This document shows, piece by piece, positions 24,575 through 32,994 of a stretch of 35,296 nucleotides of DNA. The DNA comes from an uncultured Paracoccaceae bacterium (GTDB taxonomy: Bacteria; Pseudomonadota; Alphaproteobacteria; Rhodobacterales; Rhodobacteraceae), in contig CANMUM010000018.1 in NCBI GenBank assembly GCA_947501025.1, positions 1-35,296 on the forward strand. Direction: 5' to 3'. Both the position numbers and the translations under genes were made by a program. The notes below the pieces were generated by a model. That model made no database searches, was not told the origin of the DNA, and saw only the letters and a list, made by a program, of their open reading frames with translations. Within the stretch, counting starts at the first letter, position 1. Every line of letters begins with the position of its first letter.

Positions 24575-25420
24575 CTATTTTATCGGCAAGCAAATTTTTG
24601 TCAATAATTCCTCAGGCCGCGTATCTGACGGGCTATTGAGATAAATTTCGACGGCGGGCAAATCACGCATTTCGACATCACCTTTTGCCAGCCATGTTCC
24701 ATAAAGCCACTTATAACTATCAGCAAGCAACGCATAATCGCCCTTATGGACAAGGCAAGCATAACGCCCACCCTCTATATCCTTCAAAACTGTTCCATCT
24801 GGCGCCTCCATGTCCGCTTTTAGCTCAAGACATGCTGATGATCGCAAATTTTCCACAGATGTAGCGCTTGGATCTGAATAATAAACGCCGATCATCTGTC
24901 CATTTGCTAATATTTCTGGTGTTGTAAATGCAATACCCGCCAATCGTTCAAATTTTTGGCCTATGCCCATATAATCACCTTTATGCTCCAAAGCAGCAAC
25001 GCGGCGCTTTGCGTGGTTTTCAATATTTACTTCATACATTCTGTTCTCCGTCCTTGCCAAGGATAGCTCAATCATCAAGAGCTTCCCCGTTTTACGATAT
25101 GCTGAAGGGCTTGAACCCATTTCAGCGCGAAACCCATGTGAAAAAGATTGCAATGATGGAAAACCACAATTCTTTGCGATTGTTTTCAAAGGTATATCCG
25201 ATCGAACCAATTCGTTAGCCGCTCTTGCAAATCTCAAACGTCTGACGGTTTTAGCAATCGTTTCACCTGTCATTGCATGATAAACACGATGCCAATGAAA
25301 CCGCGAATAGCATGCAATTTCGGCAAGCTTATCAAGGCTCAAATCACCATCGATATTGTCATAAATATAATTAATGACGCGGTGATGTCGTTTTTGTAAA
25401 TCATTAAGGCGTTCTTCCAT
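24575..25420 (-). CDS. AraC-family regulator with GyrI-like effector domain
   Basis: A transcription regulator of 281 residues. Start ATG 25418-25420 follows AAAGGA by six bases; an upstream TTG overlaps that site and is rejected. Residues 1-110 carry the two helix-turn-helix units of the AraC/XylS domain: SLDKLAEIACYSRFHWHRVY and PLKTIAKNCGFPSLQSFSHG, followed by FRAEMGSSPSAYR. Residues about 130-280 are a GyrI-like ligand-binding domain (VAALEHKGDYMGIGQKFERL, IGVYYSDP, GRYACLVHKGDYALLADSYK, LPAVEIYLN). This N-terminal DNA-binding and C-terminal GyrI layout is that of Rob-like regulators that bind hydrophobic drugs. Target genes are unknown; the divergent sulfur transporter at 25607 is a candidate. 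Confidence 0.94.
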   Translation of the reverse strand: MEERLNDLQKRHHRVINYIYDNIDGDLSLDKLAEIACYSRFHWHRVYHAMTGETIAKTVRRLRFARAANELVRSDIPLKTIAKNCGFPSLQSFSHGFRAEMGSSPSAYRKTGKLLMIELSLARTENRMYEVNIENHAKRRVAALEHKGDYMGIGQKFERLAGIAFTTPEILANGQMIGVYYSDPSATSVENLRSSACLELKADMEAPDGTVLKDIEGGRYACLVHKGDYALLADSYKWLYGTWLAKGDVEMRDLPAVEIYLNSPSDTRPEELLTKICLPIK

Positions 25421-25606
25421 CTCAATTCCTTTTATGGGCAATTTACATTAAGCTAAGCACTGATGAAAAATATTGCTAAAGTGAGATTGAAACCAAAACA
25501 CAGAAACAACAAGGCTTATTTTATGGCACTTGGCTGCTGAACCGAAAAGACCAGCAATTGAAAACGCACATATCCTCATATATGCTACCATAAAAGGGGG
25601 TCGCAA

Positions 25607-26638
25607 ATGTTAGAAAATCAACTGCTCATTATCATCGGCCTTTGTTCAGGAATACTGCTTGGTTTATCTGCTCGGCTTGGGCGCTTTTGCTCCCTTGGGG
25701 CAGTTGAAGACCTCCAAAACGGCAGGAATTACGATCGCGCGCTGATGTGGTCAGTGGCTATAGGCTGGGCAATGTTATGTGTTGCAATGGCGATTTGGCT
25801 CGGCTTTTTTAATATCGAAGCTGCAATTTACCTCAATGTCGTTCCCAATTACACAGCTCATATCATGGGTGGTTTGTCATTTGGCTTCGGCATGGGGATT
25901 GCTGGTATTTGTGGTTTCACTGCGCTTGCGCGCATTGGCAGTGGCAATCTGCACGCGCTCTATGTCGTTTTGATAATCGGCATCACATCATATATCACAG
26001 CAAACGGCCCCCTTGCTAAATTACGAGAAACCTATTTCCCCTTTAAGCCCTTAAAAAATACAGACACTATACCATCTTTCGCAGAGCTAATATCAAACGG
26101 ATCTGGTGTTCCTATTGCGGGTGTGCTTGGACTTTTCGGGCTTGCATTGATCGCATTGCCGATGTTGCGATTTGAATTCCGCAAATCCACTTATCCATTC
26201 TGGGCAATGCTGGTTGGCTTATCTATAGCAGCCGGCTGGGTTGGGACAATGTCCGTTGCCCTTATCAGTTTTTCAGACATAAGCATTCAAAGTCATAGCT
26301 TCTCATTACCGCTTGGCGATAGCTTATCCTACCTGATGACATCAAACGGATCAGCTTCAAAACTTGGATTGGGCTCTGTGCTCGGCGTGATCATTGGCGG
26401 TCTACTTGGTTCTCTCATCAAAAATAATTTCCAATGGGAAATGAAAGGAAGTAAACGCGAACTTCACCATCTCATTTTGGGGGCTGCGCTTATGGGCTTT
26501 GGAGGCGTTATTTCGTTTGGCTGCTCTATTGGACAAGGCATATCTGCAATGGCGATGCTATCATATGGTGCACCCGTCACCCTCGCATCAATGGCATTTG
26601 GCGCTCATCTTGGTCTCAAAAGTTTGCTTGAGGAATGA
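25607..26638 (+). CDS. YeeE/YedE-family sulfur-compound transporter
   Basis: An inner-membrane channel-like transporter of thiosulfate or related sulfur compounds. The 343 residues have about nine to ten hydrophobic helices in two pseudo-repeats. Conserved cysteines thought to pass the sulfur anion are seen in RFCSLGA (about 28), GIAGICGFTALARI (about 105) and FGCSIGQGIS (about 305). The family ranges from TsuA (thiosulfate uptake) to uncharacterised YedE proteins and this one could be either. AGGGGG precedes the ATG. Its TGA overlaps the ATG of the broken EamA-like gene (ATGA), so that fragment was once probably its operon partner. No sulfurtransferase TusA is present beside it. Confidence 0.9.
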   Translation: MLENQLLIIIGLCSGILLGLSARLGRFCSLGAVEDLQNGRNYDRALMWSVAIGWAMLCVAMAIWLGFFNIEAAIYLNVVPNYTAHIMGGLSFGFGMGIAGICGFTALARIGSGNLHALYVVLIIGITSYITANGPLAKLRETYFPFKPLKNTDTIPSFAELISNGSGVPIAGVLGLFGLALIALPMLRFEFRKSTYPFWAMLVGLSIAAGWVGTMSVALISFSDISIQSHSFSLPLGDSLSYLMTSNGSASKLGLGSVLGVIIGGLLGSLIKNNFQWEMKGSKRELHHLILGAALMGFGGVISFGCSIGQGISAMAMLSYGAPVTLASMAFGAHLGLKSLLEE

Positions 26639-26883
26639 ATAAAAAACACCATACCCCACGCCCGCTTCGAGGCATTGTATTTATGCTTCTCGCCATGTCA
26701 GTGGTGCCATTCATCGATATCGCGGCCAAACTTATCGGTCACAATCTTCATATTATGGAAGCTACTCTTGGACGATATGTTTTTCATTTCATCTGGCTAA
26801 TGCCCATCTATCAAGCCCCATTGATTTGTGCCCCTTTTAAGGTCGTTGTTTCAGGGATTGATAGTTTCATAGCGAGTGCCTGA
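26635..26883 (+). pseudogene. Truncated EamA/DMT-type permease (N-terminus only)
   Basis: The first 58 residues look like the start of a drug/metabolite transporter: RGIVFMLLAMSVVPFIDIAA and EATLGRYVFHFIWLMPI, two membrane helices with the typical ARxxF-like GRYVF between. After MPI the sequence loses similarity and stops at 82 residues, whereas a full DMT protein is about 300. So most of the gene is missing. The ATGA overlap with the transporter upstream suggests it once was a normal operon gene. The next 70 bases hold an 8-bp inverted repeat and then a piece of a different transporter. Confidence 0.8.
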
Positions 26884-26886
26884 AAC
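26848..26886. repeat. Inverted repeat at the transporter deletion scar
   Basis: GTTTCAGG (26848-26855) and CCTGAAAC (26879-26886) are perfect inverted copies separated by 23 bases, just where the permease similarity ends. It may be a footprint of a mobile element or a chance hairpin. Confidence 0.35.
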
Positions 26887-26950
26887 GCTAACAAAAACAG
26901 AAATTACTGGTAAAGACAATTAAGGATAGATATAGGTAGTTTAAAAAAAA

Positions 26951-27178
26951 CTTCCACAATTCATTGACCCGAATATAGCAGTCGCGCCGCAACTTCTCAT
27001 TTTAGGTGCAACAACCCTAGTCATGGACCTTGTATCTTATAGTTGTTACGCGTTTTTAGGCGGCTTAATTTCCCGTGGTGGCCTCAAAGCATAGATGATC
27101 AATATCATCAACAAAACTGCAGGTATAGCCCTGCTATTTGTGGCATTTAAAATGGCAAAAGTTAGTTCAAACAGCTAA
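26951..27178 (+). pseudogene. LysE/RhtB-family exporter remnant with internal stop
   Basis: In one frame the sequence reads LPQFIDPNIAVAPQLLILGA, TTLVMDLVSYSCYAFLGGLI and GGLKA, then TAG (27092-27094), then MINIINKTAGIALLFVAFKM and a last stop at 27176. This is the C-terminal 75 or so residues of a LysE-type amino-acid exporter, with LPQFIDP as its best-known motif. The first half is missing, and one internal stop is present. A stop lies just upstream of the LP codons too. Clearly a decayed fragment, next to a second broken transporter of another family. Confidence 0.8.
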
Positions 27179-27202
27179 AAAAATTCTTACTTTTAGACAA
27201 AA

Positions 27203-27230
27203 AATCCGCGATATTTTCATATCGCGGATT
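27203..27230 (-). terminator. Rho-independent terminator of tig
   Basis: AATCCGCGATAT (27203-27214) pairs with ATATCGCGGATT (27219-27230) around a four-base loop. On the minus strand six T follow (the AAAAAA at 27199-27204), 21 bases after the tig stop. Confidence 0.92.
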
Positions 27231-27251
27231 CCAAATTTTCAAAGCTATAAC

Positions 27252-28583
27252 TTAAAGTTGGTCGAGCTTTTCGATCTCTTTTTCAAGTTGATCTTTTGTC
27301 AATTTTTTCTCTTTCACAGATGCTTGCGTCATAATGTGATCAACGACCTTATCTTCAAAAAGTGGGGCGCGAACTTGCTCCTGCATTTGTGGATTCTCTT
27401 GAAGATATTTCAAGAACTGACCCGCTTGTGGACCATATTGTTGCGCTTGCTTCATAATCGCTTCACGCATTTCAGTTTCATTTACTGAAATCTCGTTTTT
27501 CGTACCCACATCCGCAAGCAACAAGCCCAAACGCACACGGCGCTCAGCCAATTTCTTATGCTCATCAGTTGGTTCGATTTTATCATGATCATGGCCTTGA
27601 ACATCAGGGTTCTCTTCATGCCATAATTGATGAGCAATTTGCGATGCTTCTGCATCCGCAAGCGTTTCTGGGATTTCGAAAGTTACAACATCATCAAGTG
27701 AGTCCATCAAACGGCGCTTCAAAATCGCCCGTGATGCATCACCATATTCTTCAGTGAGGCGATCTTTGATCTGTGTTTTCAAACCTTCAAGGTCTTCAGC
27801 ACCAAAACGCTTCGCAAGCTCATCATCAATCGCCGCTTCAGCTGGCTCTTTCACTTCATGAACAGTCACTGCAAAAATAGCATCCTTGCCTGCAAGATTC
27901 GCCGCGCCGTATTCGGCTGGGAATGTCACGTTAACGTCTTTTTCCTCACCAACCTTAACGCCAACAAGTTGCTCTTCAAAACCTGGGATAAAGCTGTTTG
28001 AGCCGAGTGTTAAAGGATATTTCTCACCCGCACCACCGTCAAATTTTTCACCGTCAATTGAACCCACAAAGTCGATAAGCACTTGGTCGCCATCTTTGGC
28101 TTTTGAGCCTTTTTTGCGATCTTTAAATGTGTTTGAATTTTTCGCAAGCTCGTTGAGGCTCTCAGCAATCGCATCTTCTGAAACCTCGATCACAACTTTT
28201 TCAACTTTTACCTTTGAAAAATCAACCGCAGGCACTTCAGGAAGACATTCATATGTGAAAGTGACGTCAACATCTTGACCCTCTTCCCAATTTTCATTGA
28301 CCATCTTAATATCTGGACGTGTCGCTGGACGATCGCCTGATTTTTCCAAATGATCATTTACAGCGCCATCAATGCTCTCTTGCAAAGCTTCACCCATAAC
28401 TGATTTGCCGAACATCTTTTTCAGATGCGCCATTGGAACTTTGCCCTTACGGAAACCTTTTAGCGATACATTTGGAGCAGCTTCAACCAGTTTTTCATCA
28501 ACTTTTGTTGCAAGCTCGGCTGCTGTCATTTTTAATGAATAAGCGCGCTTTAGGCCCTCATTTTGCGTTTCTTTGATGTCCAT
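27252..28583 (-). CDS. tig: Trigger factor (ribosome-bound chaperone and prolyl isomerase)
   Basis: Binds nascent chains at the ribosome exit and catalyses proline isomerisation. The 443 residues begin with the ribosome-binding domain and its GFRKGKVP signature at about residues 43-50. The FKBP-type domain is at about 160-245 (KDGDQVLIDFVGSIDGEKFD, YPLTLGSNSFIPGFEEQLVG, VTFPAEYGAANLAGKDAIF), and a long helical C-terminal chaperone domain follows. A short His-rich loop (HDHDK) lies in the latter. AAAGGA five bases before the ATG supports the start. It is monocistronic with its own terminator; clpP, clpX and lon, often downstream of tig, are not here. The 212-base gap upstream holds no tRNA. 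Confidence 0.98.
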   Translation of the reverse strand: MDIKETQNEGLKRAYSLKMTAAELATKVDEKLVEAAPNVSLKGFRKGKVPMAHLKKMFGKSVMGEALQESIDGAVNDHLEKSGDRPATRPDIKMVNENWEEGQDVDVTFTYECLPEVPAVDFSKVKVEKVVIEVSEDAIAESLNELAKNSNTFKDRKKGSKAKDGDQVLIDFVGSIDGEKFDGGAGEKYPLTLGSNSFIPGFEEQLVGVKVGEEKDVNVTFPAEYGAANLAGKDAIFAVTVHEVKEPAEAAIDDELAKRFGAEDLEGLKTQIKDRLTEEYGDASRAILKRRLMDSLDDVVTFEIPETLADAEASQIAHQLWHEENPDVQGHDHDKIEPTDEHKKLAERRVRLGLLLADVGTKNEISVNETEMREAIMKQAQQYGPQAGQFLKYLQENPQMQEQVRAPLFEDKVVDHIMTQASVKEKKLTKDQLEKEIEKLDQL

Positions 28584-28795
28584 TTCAGTCCTTTCCTATG
28601 TGACGCTTAAGATAGCCATTATACATTCAGCACGCACATTTTTTCACAATTTTCACCCTATTATTTGGGCACGAGCCGATATGCAAGGGGGACAGCAGTG
28701 TTTTATTGCATCTGCTAGTGTTTTATATATTTTTTGAATTGACTTAAAAATATTAATTGTTAAAAAAAATTAATATTTATTAATAGGGACTATAT

Positions 28796-29509
28796 ATGTA
28801 TATGAAATCAGCGAGCGTTTTAGCGATCTTAATCTCACTTCAAGCATGTGGTGGTGGAGGTGATAACACTGATGTAACTGCAGCCTATGCCGCTGACTTA
28901 AGTACTTCCGAATATAGCTATGACGATGATTTCGTATTATATAATATTACAACTACGGTAAACGGTGATACAATTGAAGTTTCAACAGACACTGGGCTCC
29001 TCATTAATGGCAGCGAAAACACAAGCGCTGTGGTGAATGCAACTGGTTATATTGCGGCATCTTTCCCACTTGGAACATTTTACGGCACTTATGAGGATGA
29101 AGACGGCAATATGCGTTCATTTTCAACTGTGGTCGACGTTTTAAACGATCTGGGATTCGCTCGGGCAGATACGGTAACTGGAACTTGGAATTGGGCAAAT
29201 GTTCAATATGGCCTAACCACAAGTACAGGGACAGATATCAGTGAAGAATACGGTGACGATGGAGCTATTGAAGTTAACACCAATACAGGCACTTGGACTG
29301 CTGAACTTGGTGGCGTATCACTTGAAGGCGAAATCGACGGCATGATTGTCTCAGGTGAAGCCACATATGGAAATGCTACCGGTACGTTTGAAGGTGTTGA
29401 TGGTATTTATGAACTTGATGGCACTTCTAATTTTTACACTATTGGTGGGTTTGCTGGTGCAGGTGGTGATGAAACCTTCGCGGGCGGATGGGCTAACATT
29501 ATCCAATAA
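28796..29509 (+). CDS. Barrel-type surface lipoprotein (transferrin-binding-like)
   Basis: A 237-residue predicted lipoprotein of unknown function. The first 18 residues are a signal peptide with lipobox LQAC followed by GGGGD, a flexible tether typical of surface-exposed lipoproteins. The rest is low in Cys and Lys, acidic, and rich in alternating Thr/Gly/Tyr strands: GTFYGTYEDEDGNMRSF, TGTWTAELGGVSLEGEIDGM, ATGTFEGVDGIYELDGTSNF. It closes with GGFAGAGGDETFAGGWANI, which looks like the closing strands of an eight-stranded barrel of the TbpB/factor-H-binding type, common in Rhodobacterales. Either Met 28796 or 28802 can be the start; no clear ribosome site is seen. It has its own terminator. 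Confidence 0.82.
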   Translation: MYMKSASVLAILISLQACGGGGDNTDVTAAYAADLSTSEYSYDDDFVLYNITTTVNGDTIEVSTDTGLLINGSENTSAVVNATGYIAASFPLGTFYGTYEDEDGNMRSFSTVVDVLNDLGFARADTVTGTWNWANVQYGLTTSTGTDISEEYGDDGAIEVNTNTGTWTAELGGVSLEGEIDGMIVSGEATYGNATGTFEGVDGIYELDGTSNFYTIGGFAGAGGDETFAGGWANIIQ

Positions 29510-29537
29510 ATTGGTGACTAAAAATTTAAATTGCAAC

Positions 29538-29566
29538 AACCCGCTTTACGCGGGTTATTGTTTTTG
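29538..29566 (+). terminator. Terminator of the barrel lipoprotein gene
   Basis: AACCCGC (29538-29544) pairs with GCGGGTT (29550-29556), followed by ATTGTTTTT. It lies 29 bases after the stop. Confidence 0.85.
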
Positions 29567-29734
29567 GGGTTTGTGATAATTCCAACTATGCAATACTCGC
29601 ATTCATGTAATTGAACTTATCCCAAATGGCATATCTCAAGCATAAAGTTTGTCACTTATCTTCATAGAGATAGGACTTACATTCTACTTATAATCTCGTT
29701 AATCTTTCCCAAACAATTATTTAAGTGAGCCTTT

Positions 29735-31576
29735 ATGACTGATACACTCCTCCTCGCATTCATTTTCCTATCTGCAGGCGTCATAGCCGTACCAATTGCC
29801 ACACGGCTAGGCCTTGGATCAGTTCTTGGTTATCTCATCGCAGGCATAGTGATATCACCATTGCTTGCAAGCTTGCATATCGATGTCATTTCTATTCAGC
29901 ATTTCGCTGAATTTGGCGTTGTCATGATGCTCTTTCTGGTTGGATTAGAGCTCGAACCGAAAATGCTATGGGCTATGCGATCCAAGCTCATCGGCCTTGG
30001 TGGTCTTCAAGTCATGCTCAGCGCTCTCATTGTTATGATGGCGGCTATGGCCTTTGGTTTGAACTGGCAAATTTCACTCGCCATTGGCTTGGTTCTGTGT
30101 CTTTCTTCCACCGCGATCGTTCTACAAACTCTTGGTGAAAAGGGGTTGATGAAATCCGATGGTGGGCAATCAAGTTTTTCGGTTCTCCTCACCCAAGACA
30201 TTGCTGTCATCCCTATGATCGCGCTTATACCACTTCTTGCAACCGTTGACATGCATAGCGATGATCATAGCGAATCTGGTCACGCGACAATGTCACTGGT
30301 CGATGGATTAGCTCCATGGGCAACTGTCCTTGTGACAATTGGCGCGATTGCGGCTGTCATCATTGGTGGTGCATATGTGACCCGCCCGCTTTTTCGATTC
30401 ATCGCAAGCGCCAAGCTTCGTGAATTATTCACCGCCACCGCTTTGATGATAGTGATTGGCATCGCGCTTCTCATGACGCTTGTTGGTCTCTCCCCCGCCC
30501 TTGGCACGTTTCTTGCTGGCGTTGTGCTTGCCAATTCGGAATATCGCCATGAGCTTGAAAGCGATATTGATCCATTCAAAGGATTATTACTTGGTCTCTT
30601 TTTCATGACGGTAGGTGCAGGTGTGAATTTTGCCCTTCTTGGTGAAAATTTGGCACTAATCTTAGGTCTGACTATTGGCCTGATAGCGCTCAAATGTGCG
30701 GTGCTTTTGCTGCTTTCATATATTTTCAAAATCCGTGGAGCAGATCGTTGGCTTTTTGCACTCGGCCTTGCTCAAGCGGGTGAATTTGGCTTTGTCCTCC
30801 TTTCTCTCACGGTCGCAAGTGCCGTCATCCCCGCAGCAATCGCCGACATACTTCTTCTTGTCGTTGCGCTATCAATGCTGCTTACACCCGCACTCTTTAT
30901 TCTTTATGATAAAGTGATCGTCCCCAAATTTTCTCGCACTCAAGCCGAAAAAGCCGATGTGATAGATGAGCAGAACGACATCATCATCGCCGGCCATGGT
31001 CGTATTGGCGGCTTGGTCAACCGTATGCTCCGCGCTGCTGGTTTTCATACGACCTCAATTGACTACTCATCAGATCAACTAGAAATGCTCCGCGCCTTTG
31101 GCCTTAAAGCGTTCTTTGGGGACGCGACCCGCCCTGACCTTCTCCATGCCGCAGGAATCGAAAACGCAAAACTCATCATTGTAGCGCTCGATGACAAAGA
31201 GAATATCAATAAAGTTGTGCATCATGTTCATGAAAACCATCCCCATGTCCATATAATCGCGCGCGCCGTTGATCGTCATCACGTTTATGATCTTTATGCA
31301 GCGGGCTGTCGCGACATTATCCGCGAAAATTATGACAGTTCATTGCGCATGGGTCGCTCGGCATTTGAAGCTCTTGGCATAGACAAAAAGACATCGCTCA
31401 AAATGACGAATGCATTTGACGAAATTGATCGTAAAGGGATGATTGAAATCGCTCCGCTTTACGACCCGAATGTCACTGCGCATGAAAATCCCGCCTATGT
31501 TGAGAAAGTCAAAGAGCTTGGTGATATTTGGGAAAATGATCTTGGTAAAATTATGGCAGAATTGCGCGGGAAGTAA
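29735..31576 (+). CDS. Kef-type monovalent cation:proton antiporter (CPA2)
   Basis: An inner-membrane potassium or sodium/proton antiporter of 613 residues. Residues 1-390 are a CPA2 membrane domain of about twelve helices (GLGSVLGYLIAGIVISPLL, MMLFLVGLELEP, LCLSSTAIVLQTLGE, TQDIAVIP, GLALLMTLVGLSPALGTFLA-like). From about 410 a cytoplasmic RCK/TrkA-N domain binds a nucleotide through GHGRIG (420-425), with FFGDATRPDLLHAAGI further on. This is the KefB/KefC arrangement; in those proteins opening is gated by glutathione adducts. No ancillary KefF/KefG-like quinone reductase precedes it, but an NAD(P)-binding protein follows. The ribosome site is weak. Which of KefB or KefC it is cannot be settled. 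Confidence 0.93.
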   Translation: MTDTLLLAFIFLSAGVIAVPIATRLGLGSVLGYLIAGIVISPLLASLHIDVISIQHFAEFGVVMMLFLVGLELEPKMLWAMRSKLIGLGGLQVMLSALIVMMAAMAFGLNWQISLAIGLVLCLSSTAIVLQTLGEKGLMKSDGGQSSFSVLLTQDIAVIPMIALIPLLATVDMHSDDHSESGHATMSLVDGLAPWATVLVTIGAIAAVIIGGAYVTRPLFRFIASAKLRELFTATALMIVIGIALLMTLVGLSPALGTFLAGVVLANSEYRHELESDIDPFKGLLLGLFFMTVGAGVNFALLGENLALILGLTIGLIALKCAVLLLLSYIFKIRGADRWLFALGLAQAGEFGFVLLSLTVASAVIPAAIADILLLVVALSMLLTPALFILYDKVIVPKFSRTQAEKADVIDEQNDIIIAGHGRIGGLVNRMLRAAGFHTTSIDYSSDQLEMLRAFGLKAFFGDATRPDLLHAAGIENAKLIIVALDDKENINKVVHHVHENHPHVHIIARAVDRHHVYDLYAAGCRDIIRENYDSSLRMGRSAFEALGIDKKTSLKMTNAFDEIDRKGMIEIAPLYDPNVTAHENPAYVEKVKELGDIWENDLGKIMAELRGK

Positions 31577-31650
31577 CATTCAAACCTATCTTGTGTTCAA
31601 AATTCTTAGCATTTACATTCATGAAAAACTATCCACAAAAAGGAAAAATA

Positions 31651-32268
31651 ATGAGAATAGCTGTTCTTGGTGGTACAGGCGGAGTTGGGACGTATTTTGT
31701 TAAAAAGGCTCTCGCAGCGGGTCATGAAATTAATGCATTGGTTCGCACACCATCAAAACTGGCTAATCTGCCAAACTTGACTATCCATAAAGGGGATGTG
31801 ACAAACTCAGATGACATAAATGCCCTAGTTGAAGGTGCAGATCTCGTTGTCAGTTGTCTTGGCAATGTTAAAGGCGTTTTAATCATGGAAAAAGCTGCCA
31901 ATTTAGTTCTAGCCGCCGCAGCTAAACAGAACCCTATGCCCAAATGCCTATTCGTATCGTCAATCGGATGTGGAGGTTCGTCATGGTTAATCAAACAGAT
32001 TCTTCAGCTCATCAATGGACGCACACAATTTGCAGATTATCTGCGCGCCGATATTCGTATTTCAAAAGAAACTGTCGTGCCCTATGTACTCGTGCGCCCA
32101 GCAGCATTGAAAGAAAAGCCTGGAAACGGAAAATATCGTACTTTCAAAGGAGACGGAACATTTGCGCGGCCGATGGCAAAAGAAGACGTCGCAACATTTT
32201 TGCTTGACGCTGTGACAAGTGATCAATGGGATAATAATGGCGGCATTCAATTGGCAGGTCGTAAATAG
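31651..32268 (+). CDS. NAD(P)-binding atypical SDR protein
   Basis: A 205-residue protein with the Rossmann start MRIAVLGGTGGVGTYFVKKA, which fits the GxxGxxG form of atypical short-chain dehydrogenases and NmrA-like regulators. Later features are LVRTPSKL (binding the 2'-phosphate of NADP), HKGDVTN, DLVVSCLG, FVSSIGCGG and VLVRPAALKE. There is no YxxxK catalytic pair, so it may be a redox sensor rather than an enzyme. Start is ATG 31651 with AAGGA before it; a frame opening from 31591 adds a stretch unlike the family. It follows the antiporter by 74 bases and may be co-transcribed with it. Confidence 0.85.
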   Translation: MRIAVLGGTGGVGTYFVKKALAAGHEINALVRTPSKLANLPNLTIHKGDVTNSDDINALVEGADLVVSCLGNVKGVLIMEKAANLVLAAAAKQNPMPKCLFVSSIGCGGSSWLIKQILQLINGRTQFADYLRADIRISKETVVPYVLVRPAALKEKPGNGKYRTFKGDGTFARPMAKEDVATFLLDAVTSDQWDNNGGIQLAGRK

Positions 32269-32270
32269 AC

Positions 32271-32903
32271 TTAAGTTGATTTACCGATATTTGATCGTGG
32301 AAATGGCATTAAAAGTGACGAGACATGTTCTAAATCTGGGTAAAACGCTTCACCTAAAAATTCTAGGAGATTCTCCCAGTTGAGCTCGCCTTGATTCAGA
32401 TCAAAGCTACGGAAATTGGGATTGCCGTCAAAATGTGATAAGATTTCTGTCGTATAGTGACGATAAGTGCTCAAAAAAACGTCTTCATGGCCAGTTATAC
32501 TGGGCACATTATACATATATCGTCGCAATGCATTAGACTTATCACGCACAAACCCTTTAAGGCTTTTGAGCCATTCCGTCTCATCTCGAGTTGTAAATAT
32601 AAACTTTGCATCAGGATAGGTTTGATGGAAATCCTTATAAAAAAATACTGAAGGGCTATCTTGTATGCCATAAGAATTTTCTACCCCTTCACAAAGAGCC
32701 GCAAAAACTTCATTCCTAAATGGCTTATTTTTTTCAATATACCCCATCAATTCATGATCATATTTTCTGCCACAAACCTTGTTAAAAATCTTACTGCCAT
32801 GAGCAATCGGAAATCCAAGCATATTCATTGCATCGCTTAGTGATGTCGTACCAGTTTTATGAAAACCTATACATATAACTTTGGGTAATGATTGCTTTGA
32901 CAT
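32271..32903 (-). CDS. Sulfotransferase-family protein
   Basis: A 210-residue protein with the PAPS-binding loop GFHKTGTTSL (13-22) near the N-terminus and a 3'-phosphate-binding block AKFIFTTRDETEWLKSL at about 108-124, the pattern of the 'sulfotransf_4'-type group. It is soluble and short. It would transfer sulfate from PAPS to a hydroxyl or amine, but the substrate is unknown. No glycosyltransferase or PAPS-synthesis genes are near. The stop lies two bases after the stop of the convergent SDR gene; its start is 37 bases beyond the glnA terminator. Confidence 0.82.
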   Translation of the reverse strand: MSKQSLPKVICIGFHKTGTTSLSDAMNMLGFPIAHGSKIFNKVCGRKYDHELMGYIEKNKPFRNEVFAALCEGVENSYGIQDSPSVFFYKDFHQTYPDAKFIFTTRDETEWLKSLKGFVRDKSNALRRYMYNVPSITGHEDVFLSTYRHYTTEILSHFDGNPNFRSFDLNQGELNWENLLEFLGEAFYPDLEHVSSLLMPFPRSNIGKST

Positions 32904-32943
32904 TCCTTCTTATTAAGGAATAGCATTGAAACAGCAAGCAAAA

Positions 32944-32971
32944 ACCGCCCCGCTGTAAAACAGGAGGCGGT
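32944..32971 (-). terminator. Rho-independent terminator of glnA
   Basis: ACCGCC (32944-32949) pairs with GGCGGT (32966-32971), with an inner CTGT/ACAG stem. On the minus strand a run of T follows (the A-rich end at 32939-32944), 24 bases after the glnA stop. Confidence 0.88.
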
Positions 32972-32994
32972 GATATTTCATAACTCTTTAGAGC

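Noticed and set aside
28584-28795. A tRNA gene in the gap before tig
   Set aside because: No cloverleaf or GGTTCGAATCC-type T-loop was found on either strand.
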